A stretch of DNA of 64,000 nucleotides from Microbacterium esteraromaticum (lineage in GTDB: Bacteria > Actinomycetota > Actinomycetes > Actinomycetales > Microbacteriaceae), in the NCBI RefSeq assembly GCF_014084045.1, contig NZ_CP043732.1, positions 2,356,001 to 2,420,000 of the forward strand, written 5' to 3'. Shown piece after piece: positions 50,900-64,000 of the stretch; the first letter of the stretch is position 1, and each line of letters opens with the position of its first letter. The position numbers and the translations under genes were made by a program. The notes under the pieces are model-generated. The model made no database searches and was not told where the DNA came from. It was given only the letters and a program-made list of their open reading frames with translations.

Positions 50900-53146
50900 T
50901 CAGCGGACCTGAAAGGACCCGTCGGCATTCATCACGAGTGTCCCGTTCTGGAACCGCTGGGTCCACAGCCCTGCCACCCACTCCTCGTTCCCGACCGGCC
51001 AGCCCAGAGCGCTCTTCTCGGCTCCGCGACGGATGTACTCCACGCCGAGCCCGCCCTTGGCGGTGAAGCCCCCGGCAGCCGAGACGAAGATGCCCCCGCC
51101 GCTGAAGATCTGACTCGCAGTGGTCGACGTGATCGACGCTTCGCCCGTCGGCCAGCCGAGGCGCCCGGTGACGCCGCCGTTCTTCGAGTGGACCGAGGTG
51201 ATGGAGGTCGGCGACGCCGACGCTCCCCAGTCGGAGTAGAAGGCCGTTCCGCCCTCGAACGGCTGCGTCCAGCCTCCGGCGATGTAGCCCTCGGGTCCGA
51301 CAGGAGCCTTGAGGAAGGACTTCAGGCCGTTCTTCGTCGTGTAGTACCACCCGATCGCGCCCTTGATCGTGTACGTGCCGGCGGTGGCCGAGGCTCTTCC
51401 GAGCGAGTTGGACCCGAACGGCTGCCAGCGTCGATTGCCGTCGACGACCTCGGCGCCGCTGGGATACCCGAACGAGTCGGGCCCTCCGCGCGCCGCCAGG
51501 TCCTTCGCGAAACTCGACACCGCGTACACGCCCCGGCCCGTGTCGTAGATCGCGCCTCCCGCGAAGCCCTGCGTCCACACGCCACTGGGAAGCTGCTGCT
51601 CGCCGGCCGTGACGTGGCCGAGCGCACCCTTGGCCCCACCTTGCTGGATGTAGGTCTTCCCGAGCGGACCCTTGACGAAGATCAGCCCGCTCGGCTGCTT
51701 CTGAATCCAGCCTGAGGTGAAGGCCACGTGGCTTCCGATCGAATCGGGTACCACTGCCGATGTCGCTGAGCCGAACTGGCCGTACCCGCCGAGTCGGTCA
51801 TGGAGGTTCACGAACTCCGAGGTGAGTGGAACCGACGTGTGCGAGTTCTGCAGCACGGATCCGGAGTCGAAGTCCTGCCGCCAGCCGTCCGCCGAACGGA
51901 ACGCGCGTCCCTTGGGCCATCCGAGGATGCCAGAGATGTTGTTCACGGATTCGTGCGTCGTGTAGGTCTGGCCCGAGACTGAGAAGGCTCGGCCGTCCGG
52001 GCGCACATACATGCGTCCGCCGATGAAGTCCTGGTACCCGCCCCCTGCGACGGGCACCCGGTTGGTCGTGGGCCAGCTGAGACCACCGGTGACACCCCCC
52101 ACATACCTGTACTCCTCCCTGACGGGACTGGTGACGAGCGTCGCAGGCTTTCCGATCTGGACGTACACGTCGGCATTGGCGAAGGCCTGGGACCAGCCCG
52201 CGCCGGGGTAGGTGCGCATCGCCTCGACCGGCGGTCCCATCCAGCCTCCGGATCCGCCGTTCGCGTTCCACACCTCGGCGATGGCCCCATCGACGGCGAT
52301 GCCGTTCCTGGGGTCGCCGAACCAGTCCGTGAAGAGCTGGAAGAAGTTCCTGTTGCCGTAGCTCGAGCAGGAGTCTCCGGTGCCGTAGCCGGCGTTGAGC
52401 GCCGCACGGTTCGGCTGGTACGGCGTGTAGTAGTAGAGCGCGGAAGTGGCGGTGTTCTCGACATACACCGGGGCGGAGCCGCAGGCCACGTTCGGGTGGT
52501 AGCGGATGTTCCACGTCTTTCCGGGGGCGTAGTAGGTGAACCAGCGACCCTCCGCGTAGATCTGCATCTGCCGGGCCGCGCCGTAGATCTGATAGAAGAA
52601 TCCGGAATAGGCGGGATCGCACGGGGCGGTGTCGGGGCAGCCCTGACCGAGCGCTTTGTCGTAGCGCCACGAGCTCGGCCACGTGTGGGTCACGAGGCTC
52701 TGCTCCTTCTCGAGCATGACGATGAGCACCCGTGGGTTGATGCCGCACGAGAGGGAGACGCGGTAGATGATCGTCGCCGCCGACTCGTTCCCCGCGCCCG
52801 AGTAGCCGTCGCAGTAGCGGTCGGCTGGACGGTTCGGGGTGTTCTGGCGATAGTCCTTGAGACAGACGTATCCCGATCGGCATGTCTTGACCTTGGACCG
52901 GAAGAAGGCGTCGATCTGCGTCGCGTTCATCGTGGAGTTGTCGAAGAACACGCTGTCGGCGATGAGGTTGCCCGGTGTGAAGGTCGACAGGTCGGCGGTC
53001 TTCGCGATGCCGGTGCTCACGGTGCTCGTCCCGGGGACGCTGGCAGCGACCGCCGCCCCGGGCGCGGTGACGAGCGCGCCCAGTGCCACGCAGGCGACGA
53101 TCAGGATCGACAGCAGCCGCCGGGATGCAGGGATATTGGAGTGCAC
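50900..53146 (-). CDS. Secreted LGFP-repeat protein with conserved N-terminal domain
   Basis: 748 aa, exported. A Sec signal peptide (RRLLSILIVACVALGALV, AxA site before SVPG at about residue 35) is followed by a domain of about 250 residues starting near NLIADSVFFDNSTMNATQID. It contains paired Cys residues (CRSGYVCLKD, GQGCPDTAPCDPA) and LIVMLEKEQSLVTHTWPSSW, which may be a lysozyme-like fold. The rest is an LGFP-type repeat array (GILGWPKGRAF, GALGHVTAGEQ, GRLGWPTGEA, ALGWPVGNEE). LGFP repeats are proposed to bind cell-wall glycans. GTG start at 53146, 7 bases after -10-like GACAAT. Confidence 0.87.
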   Translation of the reverse strand: MHSNIPASRRLLSILIVACVALGALVTAPGAAVAASVPGTSTVSTGIAKTADLSTFTPGNLIADSVFFDNSTMNATQIDAFFRSKVKTCRSGYVCLKDYRQNTPNRPADRYCDGYSGAGNESAATIIYRVSLSCGINPRVLIVMLEKEQSLVTHTWPSSWRYDKALGQGCPDTAPCDPAYSGFFYQIYGAARQMQIYAEGRWFTYYAPGKTWNIRYHPNVACGSAPVYVENTATSALYYYTPYQPNRAALNAGYGTGDSCSSYGNRNFFQLFTDWFGDPRNGIAVDGAIAEVWNANGGSGGWMGPPVEAMRTYPGAGWSQAFANADVYVQIGKPATLVTSPVREEYRYVGGVTGGLSWPTTNRVPVAGGGYQDFIGGRMYVRPDGRAFSVSGQTYTTHESVNNISGILGWPKGRAFRSADGWRQDFDSGSVLQNSHTSVPLTSEFVNLHDRLGGYGQFGSATSAVVPDSIGSHVAFTSGWIQKQPSGLIFVKGPLGKTYIQQGGAKGALGHVTAGEQQLPSGVWTQGFAGGAIYDTGRGVYAVSSFAKDLAARGGPDSFGYPSGAEVVDGNRRWQPFGSNSLGRASATAGTYTIKGAIGWYYTTKNGLKSFLKAPVGPEGYIAGGWTQPFEGGTAFYSDWGASASPTSITSVHSKNGGVTGRLGWPTGEASITSTTASQIFSGGGIFVSAAGGFTAKGGLGVEYIRRGAEKSALGWPVGNEEWVAGLWTQRFQNGTLVMNADGSFQVR

Positions 53147-53153
53147 GAAACCG

Positions 53154-53159
53154 ATTGTC
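53154..53159 (-). promoter_or_regulatory. -10-like GACAAT, leaderless start of the LGFP gene
   Basis: Reads GACAAT on the minus strand with a 7-base spacer to GTG 53146. It lies in the relatively AT-rich gap 53147-53247, which diverges to rmlA. Confidence 0.45.
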
Positions 53160-53235
53160 CCAGGAATCGACCGAAATACAGGAATTCTGGTGCGTGTGGT
53201 GAATTCGGTCTCAGGGTGGGATGCCGGCGATATGA

Positions 53236-53241
53236 CACGAT
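53236..53241 (+). promoter_or_regulatory. -10-like CACGAT, leaderless start of rmlA
   Basis: CACGAT followed by 6 bases (GGATGA) and GTG 53248. A TATGAC at 53231-53236 is an alternative hexamer. Confidence 0.4.
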
Positions 53242-53247
53242 GGATGA

Positions 53248-56532
<3,285 letters not shown>

Positions 56533-56536
<4 letters not shown>

Positions 56537-58677
56537 CGGTAGGCGAACGAGCTCCCGAGCGCATCACCGAACGCGCTCAGGCCAAGGTCTTCCGCACCGA
56601 CATCCAGGCGCTCAGAGCGCTGGCCATCGGTCTGGTGGTGCTCAACCACCTGTGGCCGGTGCGCCTCACCGGAGGGTACGTCGGGGTCGATGTGTTCTTC
56701 GTCATCTCGGGCTTTCTGATCACCGGGCACCTGCTCGGCGAGATGACCCGCACCGGACGCGTGCGCCTCGGCGCCTTCTACGCCCGCCGGGTGCGCAGAC
56801 TCCTGCCCGCAGCGTTCCTTGTTCTCGCGGTGTCTCTTCTGCTCCTGGTCGTGTTCATCCCGTACCCCCGGTGGGATCGCAACGCATGGGAGATCGCAGC
56901 GAGCGCCGGATACGTCGAGAACTGGCTGCTCGCGGCGATGTCCGTCGACTACTCGGCGCTCAACGACGCGGCGAGCCTCGTGCAGCACTACTGGTCGCTC
57001 TCCGTCGAGGAGCAGTTCTACATCGTCTGGCCGCTGCTCCTGCTCGCCGCGGTCGCGCTCGCACGGCGCGGCGTCGACGGCAGCGCCTCTCGCGACCGCA
57101 GTGCGAGGGCGACGACCGCCCTCGTCATCGTGGTGGTGGGCATCGGTCTGCTGTCGTTCGCGGCGAGCGTCCTGTACACGATCGCAGCGCCCTCCCAGGC
57201 GTACTTCGCGACGTTCACGCGCGGCTGGGAGTTCGCGGTCGGAGGCCTCATCGCGCTGCTCGGCTCGCGGATCCGTCTCCCGAGGCTGAGCGCGAACCTG
57301 CTCAGCCTGGCGGGGTTCGCGGCGATCGCGTATTCGGCGCTCGCCTATGACCACGCGACGTCGTTCCCCGGCTACGCCGCCGCGATCCCCGTGCTCGGCA
57401 CGGCCGCCGTCATCCTCGCCGGCAACAGCCACGCCGCACTCTGGCATTCGCACGCGACGGCGCTGCGACCGGTCCAGTGGGTCGGAGGCGTCTCGTACTC
57501 GCTCTATCTCTGGCACTGGCCGCTGATCGTCGCCGCTCCCTTTGCCCTGGGCTCGGAGGCGAGCACGCTCAGCAAGGTCGGAGTGCTCGTCATGGCGCTG
57601 GTGCTGGCCGAGCTGACCAAGCGCTTCGTGGAGGACGGTGGCCAGCGCTGGACGTTCTGGCGTGCGTCGACCCGACGCGCGATGCTCCTCATGGTCGCCG
57701 GCATGGTCGTCATCGCCGCGCTGGTCGCCGGAGTGCTCGCATGGCACGCCGCGCGGACCGAGGCGGATCGTCCGCCCGCCGAGGTGACAGCCGCGCCGTG
57801 TGAGGGGCCGGCCGCGCTGGCACCCGGCGCACGCTGCGAGGACCCCTTCGACGTCGTCGACTACACGGTCATGACCCAGAAGAACGAGTACTTCCAGGCG
57901 CCGGATGAGTGCGGAGACTTCCTTCCGATCCTGACCTACGGCGAGAAGCGGACGACGATCGAGTGCGATTTCTCGGAGGGGCGATCGGATGCGCGCAGGG
58001 TCTGGCTGATCGGAGACTCCCATGCCCAGCAGTGGCAGGGAGCCGTGTTCGACATGGCCAGGGATCGCGGCTGGATCGTCACGACGAGCTACTACGGCGG
58101 CTGCCCTGTCGCCGACATCGCCTTCCGCGGCTTCCGCGGAGGCTGGACCGACGCCGACGCCGAGCTCTGCATGCGCTGGTCGCGCGAGCTCGCCGACCGG
58201 GTGGCTGAGGAGCAGCCTGATCTCGTGCTGACCGCCATGGCGTCACGACTGCAGACTGCTGATGACGGCAGCGGCAGGTCGAGCTTCGATCAGATGACCA
58301 GCGGTCTGGTCGAGTACTGGACGCGATGGGCCGACCGCGGCATACGCGTTCTCGCGCTCGGCGACCCGCCTTTCAACAGCGAGGTGCGCAGCCCCGACTG
58401 CGTGCTGCTGAACGAGGACGACCCGCGGGAGTGCGCGCGGCCGCGTGCCGAGGCGCAGCCCGCCGACCCCCTGATCGCCGCCGCTGAGACAGCGCAGGCA
58501 GAGGGGATCGAAGCGCTCGATCTGAGCGATCGATTCTGCGACGCCGAGCTCTGCTACGCGGCCGTCGGCGGCATCCCGGTGTACTACGACGCGGATCATC
58601 TCAATCTCGAGTACGTGCGGATGCTCCGCCCTGAACTCGAGACCGCGGTCGACGGGCTGCTCGCTCGCGCAGGGTGA
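56533..58677 (+). CDS. O-acyltransferase with SGNH domain (OafA/OatA-like)
   Basis: 714 aa. The N-terminal acyltransferase-3 domain (about 1-400) has ten or eleven membrane helices, with RTDIQALRALAIGLVVLNHL and VDVFFVISGFLITGHLLGEM. The extracellular SGNH domain has nucleophile Ser496 in GDSHAQ and the DxxH pair Asp686/His689 near the end. Transfers acetyl or similar groups to a wall glycan or peptidoglycan; substrate not determinable. GTG start overlaps the rmlC-rmlD stop, so it is the last gene of the rhamnose operon. Confidence 0.9.
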
Positions 58678-58702
58678 GTCAGAGCCCCGGGCCGCCTCGT
58701 GA

Positions 58703-59971
<1,269 letters not shown>

Positions 59972-59972
59972 C

Positions 59973-60788
59973 GTGGCGCGGACGGTGGGAGCGCCGGGGA
60001 CTCCCCGGCGCTACTTCCATTCGCTGTGGCTGCTCTCCGCGCGAGACCTGAAGGTCCGGTACTCGACGAGCGCACTGGGCTACCTGTGGTCGGTCCTCGA
60101 CCCGCTGGTGATGAGCGCCATCTACTGGTTCGTCTTCACCCGGGTGTTCGAGCGCACGGTCGGCGAGCAGCCCTACATCATCTTCCTCATCACCGCCCTG
60201 CTGCCCTGGGTGTGGTTCAACGCATCGGTCGGCGACTTCACCCGCGCGTTCAAGAAGGACGCGCGACTGGTTCGATCGACCGCGATCCCGCGTTCGATAT
60301 GGGTGAACCGCATCGTGCTCAGCAAGGGCATCGAGTTCCTCTTCTCGTTGCCCGTGCTGGCGATCTTCGTCGTCGCGAACGTGCTCATCGAGAGCGACCC
60401 TGCGAAGACCGCGCACGTCGGCTGGGGCATCCTGCTGTTCCCCGTAGCGGTACTGCTGCAGACCGTGCTGCTCGTCGGCCTCGGTCTGCTGGTCGCGCCG
60501 CTGTGCGCCCTGTACACGGATCTCGAGCGCACCACCGCGCTCATCCTCCGGGCGCTCTTCTACGCGACTCCGATCATCTACAGCGTGAACGATCTGCCGG
60601 GGGTGTTCCAGACCCTCGGGATGTTCAATCCGCTTGCGGGGATCTTCTCCCTGTACCGAATGGCGTTCTTCCCGGACCAGTGGCATCCGGAGCTGGTGGC
60701 GATCAGCGCGCTGATGAGCTTCGCGTTCCTCGCCCTCGGGATCTGGGTGTTCCGCGCACTCGAGCGCCCCGTTCTGAAGGAGCTCTGA
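59973..60788 (+). CDS. ABC-2 type permease of a second polysaccharide exporter (Wzm-like)
   Basis: 271 aa, six predicted membrane helices. Signature ARDLKVRYSTSALGYLWSVLDPL at the N-terminus, LITALLPWVWFNASVG, and LYTDLERTTALILRALFYAT. Resembles galactan/teichoic-acid exporters such as the actinobacterial Wzm partner. GTG 59973 lies 1 base after glf; its TGA shares a base with the ATPase ATG. Clearly distinct in sequence from the permease at 39281-40147. Confidence 0.92.
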   Translation: MARTVGAPGTPRRYFHSLWLLSARDLKVRYSTSALGYLWSVLDPLVMSAIYWFVFTRVFERTVGEQPYIIFLITALLPWVWFNASVGDFTRAFKKDARLVRSTAIPRSIWVNRIVLSKGIEFLFSLPVLAIFVVANVLIESDPAKTAHVGWGILLFPVAVLLQTVLLVGLGLLVAPLCALYTDLERTTALILRALFYATPIIYSVNDLPGVFQTLGMFNPLAGIFSLYRMAFFPDQWHPELVAISALMSFAFLALGIWVFRALERPVLKEL

Positions 60789-61525
60789 TGGGACCTGCGA
60801 TCGAAGTCGCCGATCTCGGCGTGCGTTTCCGTCGCAATCGTCGCGGACGACGCACTCTCAAGGACCTCTTCGCCGGCGCGAGTCGCCGGTCCCGTCCGGG
60901 TGAGTTCTGGGCTCTGAGAGATGTGTCCTTCACCGTCGAGCCCGGCGAGTCCATCGGAGTGGTGGGGCGCAACGGTCAGGGCAAGTCGACGCTGCTCCGC
61001 CTGGTGGCGAGTGTGCTGCTGCCCGATGAGGGCAGCGTCCGCGTCAACGGCGGAGTCGCCCCGCTGATCGAGCTCACCGGCGGATTCGTCGGCGACCTGA
61101 CCGTTCGCGAGAACGTCCGTCTGACCGCGGGCCTGCACGGCATGTCGAAGGCGGAGGTGGCGTCGCGCTACGACGAGATGATCGCGTTCGCCGAGCTGGC
61201 GGACTTCCAGGACACGCCCTACAAGCACCTCTCCAACGGGATGAAGGTGCGTCTCGCGTTCTCCGTCGTCTCCCAGTTGGATGAGCCGATCCTGCTCGTC
61301 GACGAGGTGCTCGCCGTCGGCGACAAGGCCTTCCGCGACAAGTGCTACCGCCGGATCGACGAGCTTCTCGCCGAGGGCCGCACGCTGTTCTTCGTCAGCC
61401 ACAACGAGCGCGACCTCCGGAGATTCTGCAAGCGCGGTCTCTACCTCGACAAGGGCTCGCTCGTGCTCGACGGAGCGATCGGCGACGTCCTCGACCGCTA
61501 CAACGCCGATCACAACCCGCGCTGA
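60788..61525 (+). CDS. ABC transporter ATP-binding protein of the second exporter (Wzt-like)
   Basis: 245 aa. Walker A GRNGQGKST, signature HLSNGMKVRLAFS, Walker B ILLVDEVLAVGDKAF and FFVSHNERDL, where the switch His is retained. No carbohydrate-binding extension. Coupled to the permease by a one-base overlap; with glf this points to export of a galactofuranose-containing lipid-linked glycan, as with the mycobacterial arabinogalactan exporter pair. Confidence 0.92.
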   Translation: MGPAIEVADLGVRFRRNRRGRRTLKDLFAGASRRSRPGEFWALRDVSFTVEPGESIGVVGRNGQGKSTLLRLVASVLLPDEGSVRVNGGVAPLIELTGGFVGDLTVRENVRLTAGLHGMSKAEVASRYDEMIAFAELADFQDTPYKHLSNGMKVRLAFSVVSQLDEPILLVDEVLAVGDKAFRDKCYRRIDELLAEGRTLFFVSHNERDLRRFCKRGLYLDKGSLVLDGAIGDVLDRYNADHNPR

Positions 61526-61605
61526 CGCCTCGGCGGCGCGCGTCATCGGGCGGTCAGTGCATCACCGGGCCCGGCTGCGGCTCACGTCGGATCCGCCGTC
61601 GCGAG

Positions 61606-62217
61606 TCAGAGACCGACGATCTCTCGCAGCGATCGGAGCGCTCCCCGAGACGCATCCACCGAGATGTCGTCCCCACTGGACGCGGCCGAGCGCAGTCCGT
61701 TCAGGCGCTCGGAGTACATGCCCAGGGCATCCTGCCAATCCGACTCGATGGAGGAGGGCGGCGTCAGCTCGGCGAGCCGCCCGGCGTCCGCCCTCAGCGT
61801 GTCGATGACCGACGTGGCGTCCTGCCCGCTGCTCTCCGACACGATGTCGAGTCCTGTCAGGGCATCATCCAGCCAACCCTCCACCTGACCGCGGAACGCG
61901 TCCACACTCGGATCCGACGGCGCGGGCGGCGTCGTTATGGGAGTCATCGAGGGCTCGGGCGAGGCCACGGGCGGATCGGGCGTCTCGGTCGGGGCGGCGG
62001 ATGCCGACGGCGAGCCGCTGGGCGAGGCGCCGGCCGTCGGGGTCTGCGTCGAAGCGGGGTCGGCGAGCGGAGCACCCGGACGCAGGAACAGCCAGAACAC
62101 CACGACGGCTATCGCCACGGCGGCGGCCGCGAGGCCGACGATGAGCCAGACCCGCCCGCGCTTGGGCTTCTCCTCGGGGTACGCCCAGACGTACTCGGGC
62201 TGCTGCTCGCTCATCAT
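61606..62217 (-). CDS. Membrane-anchored hypothetical protein with Ser/Pro/Thr linker
   Basis: 203 aa, not recognised. A cytoplasmic N-terminus of about 22 residues (YVWAYPEEKPKRGR), one transmembrane helix (VWLIVGLAAAAVAIAVVVFW), a 60-residue Ser/Pro/Thr/Ala linker likely crossing the wall, and a C-terminal helical domain of about 100 residues (GQVEGWLDDALTGLDIVSES and onward). Its ATG overlaps the GT2 stop upstream (ATGA); ATG 62214 is an alternative. It converges on the exporter operon. May be a wall-facing accessory factor; that is inference only. Confidence 0.72.
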   Translation of the reverse strand: MMSEQQPEYVWAYPEEKPKRGRVWLIVGLAAAAVAIAVVVFWLFLRPGAPLADPASTQTPTAGASPSGSPSASAAPTETPDPPVASPEPSMTPITTPPAPSDPSVDAFRGQVEGWLDDALTGLDIVSESSGQDATSVIDTLRADAGRLAELTPPSSIESDWQDALGMYSERLNGLRSAASSGDDISVDASRGALRSLREIVGL

Positions 62218-63170
62218 GCGTCCAGTGCCGGCATGGGCTGCCACGTGCGGTCGCGACCGATCCGACCGCCGTCGCGCAGACCGCGGAACAGGTTGCTGGT
62301 CCCTCGCACCGTGCGCTCGACGAAGAAGAGCCGGATCAGTTCCTTGACGAAGGTCGCCGTGGTCCCCAGGCCGAACAGCACCGGGCTGTAGACGCCGTGC
62401 TCGCGGTAGTAGTGCTTGATGTACGCGCGGTTGCGCATGATGTAGTACCGGTACGCGTTGCTCGAGGCGTTCATGTGGCGGATGCCCATGTCCCACTGCT
62501 TGATCTCACGCGTGCGCCGCAGCACGAACTCGTCGACGATGACGGCCGTGGTCAGCCGCGACGCCAGCCAGCCATACATCTGGTCGTCCCAGTAGATGAA
62601 GAAGCGGTGGTCGGGAAGGCCGATGCGCTTCACGATCGAGCGGTGGATGAACATCCCCTCGAAGCAGCCGCTGTTCATCTGCTTGAAGCCGGACGAGTCG
62701 AACTTCGACGGCGCGAACGGGATCGGGATGCCCATGCGCTCCGCGATCCGGTACTGCCAGTAGAACTCGCTGCCGTCGTAGTCGTACCGCCGCCCCTGGA
62801 TGCTCTTGAAGCGGCGTGACCACCGCCCCATCTTGGCCAGCCCGTCGGGGAGCACCTCGACGTCGTCGTCCATCATCCAGATCCACTCGGAGCCGAGCTC
62901 GTACGCTGTGCGCATCCCCTCGCTGAAGCCGCCGGAGCCGCCCGTGTTCGCCTCGAGGCGGCGGTACACGATCTCGGTTCCGATGCCGTCGCGGAACGAG
63001 TCCACCACGGCGGTGGTGTCGTCGGACGAGGCGTTGTCGATGATCACGACGCGACCGGGTTTCGGGTCCATCGCGCGGATGCTGGTGAGCAGGCCGGTCA
63101 GCAGGTGCGAGCGGTTGTACGTGACGACGACGATCGTCGCGGTGCTCGGGTCGAACACGGCGCCGGTCAT
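62214..63170 (-). CDS. Glycosyltransferase family 2, GlfT2-like
   Basis: 318 aa. Motifs: ATIVVVTYNRSHLLTGLLTS, VIIDNASSDDTTAVVD, NTGGSGGFSEGMRTAYELG, the metal site WIWMMDDDVEVLPDG, and HRFFIYWDDQMYGWLASR. The DDD plus WDD arrangement is that of galactofuranosyltransferases, and glf is 2.4 kb away, so a Gal-f transferase is a reasonable prediction. ATG 63170 has GGAGG 8 bases upstream and overlaps a possible 18-aa leader ORF. Confidence 0.85.
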   Translation of the reverse strand: MTGAVFDPSTATIVVVTYNRSHLLTGLLTSIRAMDPKPGRVVIIDNASSDDTTAVVDSFRDGIGTEIVYRRLEANTGGSGGFSEGMRTAYELGSEWIWMMDDDVEVLPDGLAKMGRWSRRFKSIQGRRYDYDGSEFYWQYRIAERMGIPIPFAPSKFDSSGFKQMNSGCFEGMFIHRSIVKRIGLPDHRFFIYWDDQMYGWLASRLTTAVIVDEFVLRRTREIKQWDMGIRHMNASSNAYRYYIMRNRAYIKHYYREHGVYSPVLFGLGTTATFVKELIRLFFVERTVRGTSNLFRGLRDGGRIGRDRTWQPMPALDA

Positions 63171-63223
63171 GCGCGCGCCTCCGGGACGACGGGGCGGGAG
63201 GACGATTCAGTCGCGGTGGTCAC
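63167..63223 (-). CDS. Possible 18-aa leader ORF coupled to the GlfT2-like gene
   Basis: GTG 63223 opens an 18-codon frame whose TGA overlaps the GT2 ATG (ATGA at 63170-63167). It lies 8 bases after -10-like TAGGCT. The predicted peptide is Ser/Thr/Pro-rich and not recognised. Chance cannot be excluded for such a short frame. Confidence 0.3.
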   Translation of the reverse strand: MTTATESSSRPVVPEARA

Positions 63224-63231
63224 GGCATCCA

Positions 63232-63237
63232 AGCCTA
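63232..63237 (-). promoter_or_regulatory. -10-like TAGGCT upstream of the GlfT2-like gene
   Basis: Reads TAGGCT on the minus strand and overlaps the TAG stop codon of the O-antigen-ligase-like gene. It is 61 bases from ATG 63170. Confidence 0.45.
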
Positions 63238-64000
63238 TCGTGACGATCCGGGGCTGCCTGGGAGGCGCGGTCCCTCCGGGCCCAGGGTCGGGATCGCCCC
63301 GGTCTGCGCGGCATCCATGCTCTCGCGCCACGAGCGGCTCTGGCCGGCGCGAAGGGCGCAGAGCACGAGCAGCAGCCAGCCGATGCCGGTGAGGGTGAAG
63401 CTCTCGAACATCGACTCGACGGCGAGCGTCACGATCACCAGCGGCGTCCAGGCGTAGACGACCGATCGTCGCGTGCTGGCGACGAGCCACGACCGCACGA
63501 CGGCGACGCCGCCGAGCACGACGAACAGTGCGAGGCCGGCCCAGCCCAGCTGCAGGAGGGTGTCGAAGTACGCGTTCAGCGCCGATTGATGGCGATCGGC
63601 CAGCTGGAAGTTGATGTACGTGAAGGGGTATTCGCCGCGCGGCCAGGGGCCGAACCAGCCGTAGCCGGTGATCGGGCGCTCGGCGATGAAGTCGAGCATC
63701 AGGTTCCACAGGTCGGCGCGCGTGGAGAAGTCCGAGCCTGCGTCGAGGAGCCGGATGATCTGATGCCGAAACGCGAATGCGACCACGAGTCCCGTGACGA
63801 CCAGTGTGCCCAGAGCCGCCTGCACGGCGCCGCGCCGATGGGTGGGGGCATGCCGGACGATCATCAGCGCGGTCGTCGCCACTCCCACCGCAGCGGCGAG
63901 GACGACGACGGTGGGCGACGCCGAGAGGAGCGCGAGGAAGCTGCCGAGGGCGACCGACAGGATGCCCGCGACGCGGCCGATCGACTGCGTGCGCCACTCG
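63235..64000 (-). CDS. O-antigen ligase/polymerase-like membrane protein (5' end outside the window)
   Basis: Partial: the frame is open to the window edge, and the 37 codons upstream of the GTG at 63888 are hydrophobic and in frame (SVALGSFLALLSASPTVVVL), so the true start lies outside. The visible 254 residues have at least four membrane helices and the loop RADLWNLMLDFIAERPITGYGWFGPW followed by a His/Asn-containing QSALNAYFDTLLQLGWAGLA. This is the Wzy_C/O-antigen-ligase layout. Likely polymerises or ligates a lipid-linked glycan outside the membrane. Confidence 0.8.
   Translation of the reverse strand, partial: EWRTQSIGRVAGILSVALGSFLALLSASPTVVVLAAAVGVATTALMIVRHAPTHRRGAVQAALGTLVVTGLVVAFAFRHQIIRLLDAGSDFSTRADLWNLMLDFIAERPITGYGWFGPWPRGEYPFTYINFQLADRHQSALNAYFDTLLQLGWAGLALFVVLGGVAVVRSWLVASTRRSVVYAWTPLVIVTLAVESMFESFTLTGIGWLLLVLCALRAGQSRSWRESMDAAQTGAIPTLGPEGPRLPGSPGSSR

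Overview
The window is high-GC actinobacterial DNA, most likely from a Microbacteriaceae member such as Microbacterium. The signs are G/C-rich third codon positions, many GTG starts, stop/start overlaps of the ATGA/GTGA type, very short spaces between promoter and start codon, and a gene order in the first third that matches a conserved actinobacterial neighbourhood. From memory, the Mycobacterium tuberculosis counterpart is roughly Rv3211 down to Rv3193c. No insertion sequence, prophage, CRISPR array or integrase was seen.

Region 1 (about 0.1-21 kb) is genome maintenance and housekeeping: a DEAD-box RNA helicase, a MiaE-like ferritin-fold protein, a DUF3107 protein, the AdnA/AdnB helicase-nuclease pair that processes double-strand breaks in actinobacteria, a degenerate aminoglycoside-phosphotransferase-fold protein, NudC, a short UvrD2-type helicase, an E1-like zinc protein, a Zincin_2 protein, a PDZ-Lon protease, a UPF0182 membrane protein, a DUF1918 protein and the initiator tRNA. 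Region 2 (21-36 kb) holds a nitrilase-family hydrolase, a DapC-like aminotransferase, an HtrA-type protease, BirA, a PH-domain membrane protein, PurK/PurE and a LytR-CpsA-Psr (LCP) ligase. Inserted among these are four CDP-glycerol-type glycerophosphotransferase homologues and a GT2 enzyme.

Region 3 (36-64 kb) is a large cell-surface glycopolymer locus. It has two separate TagGH/Wzm-Wzt-type ABC exporters (38.6-40.1 kb and 60.0-61.5 kb), a fifth glycerophosphotransferase homologue, seven further GT2 enzymes plus one GT1-type enzyme, a DUF6541 multipass protein, a probable dTDP-L-rhamnose 4-epimerase, two acyltransferases, a DPM-like GT2/DUF2304/flippase cassette, a secreted LGFP-repeat protein, dTDP-rhamnose synthesis (rmlA, rmlB and a fused rmlC-rmlD), UDP-galactopyranose mutase, two GlfT2-like GT2 enzymes and an O-antigen-ligase-like protein cut by the window edge. 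The inferred products are wall glycopolymers with rhamnose, probably 6-deoxytalose, galactofuranose and polyol-phosphate units, exported by ABC transporters and attached to the wall by LCP-type ligases.

The main regulatory signal is a recurring -10-like hexamer (T/C/G-A-N-N-N-T form) placed only 6-7 bases before the start codon of at least 16 genes, which points to widespread leaderless transcription. At 24941-24977 this signal sits inside the loop of a perfect terminator hairpin whose 3' arm contains the next start codon.
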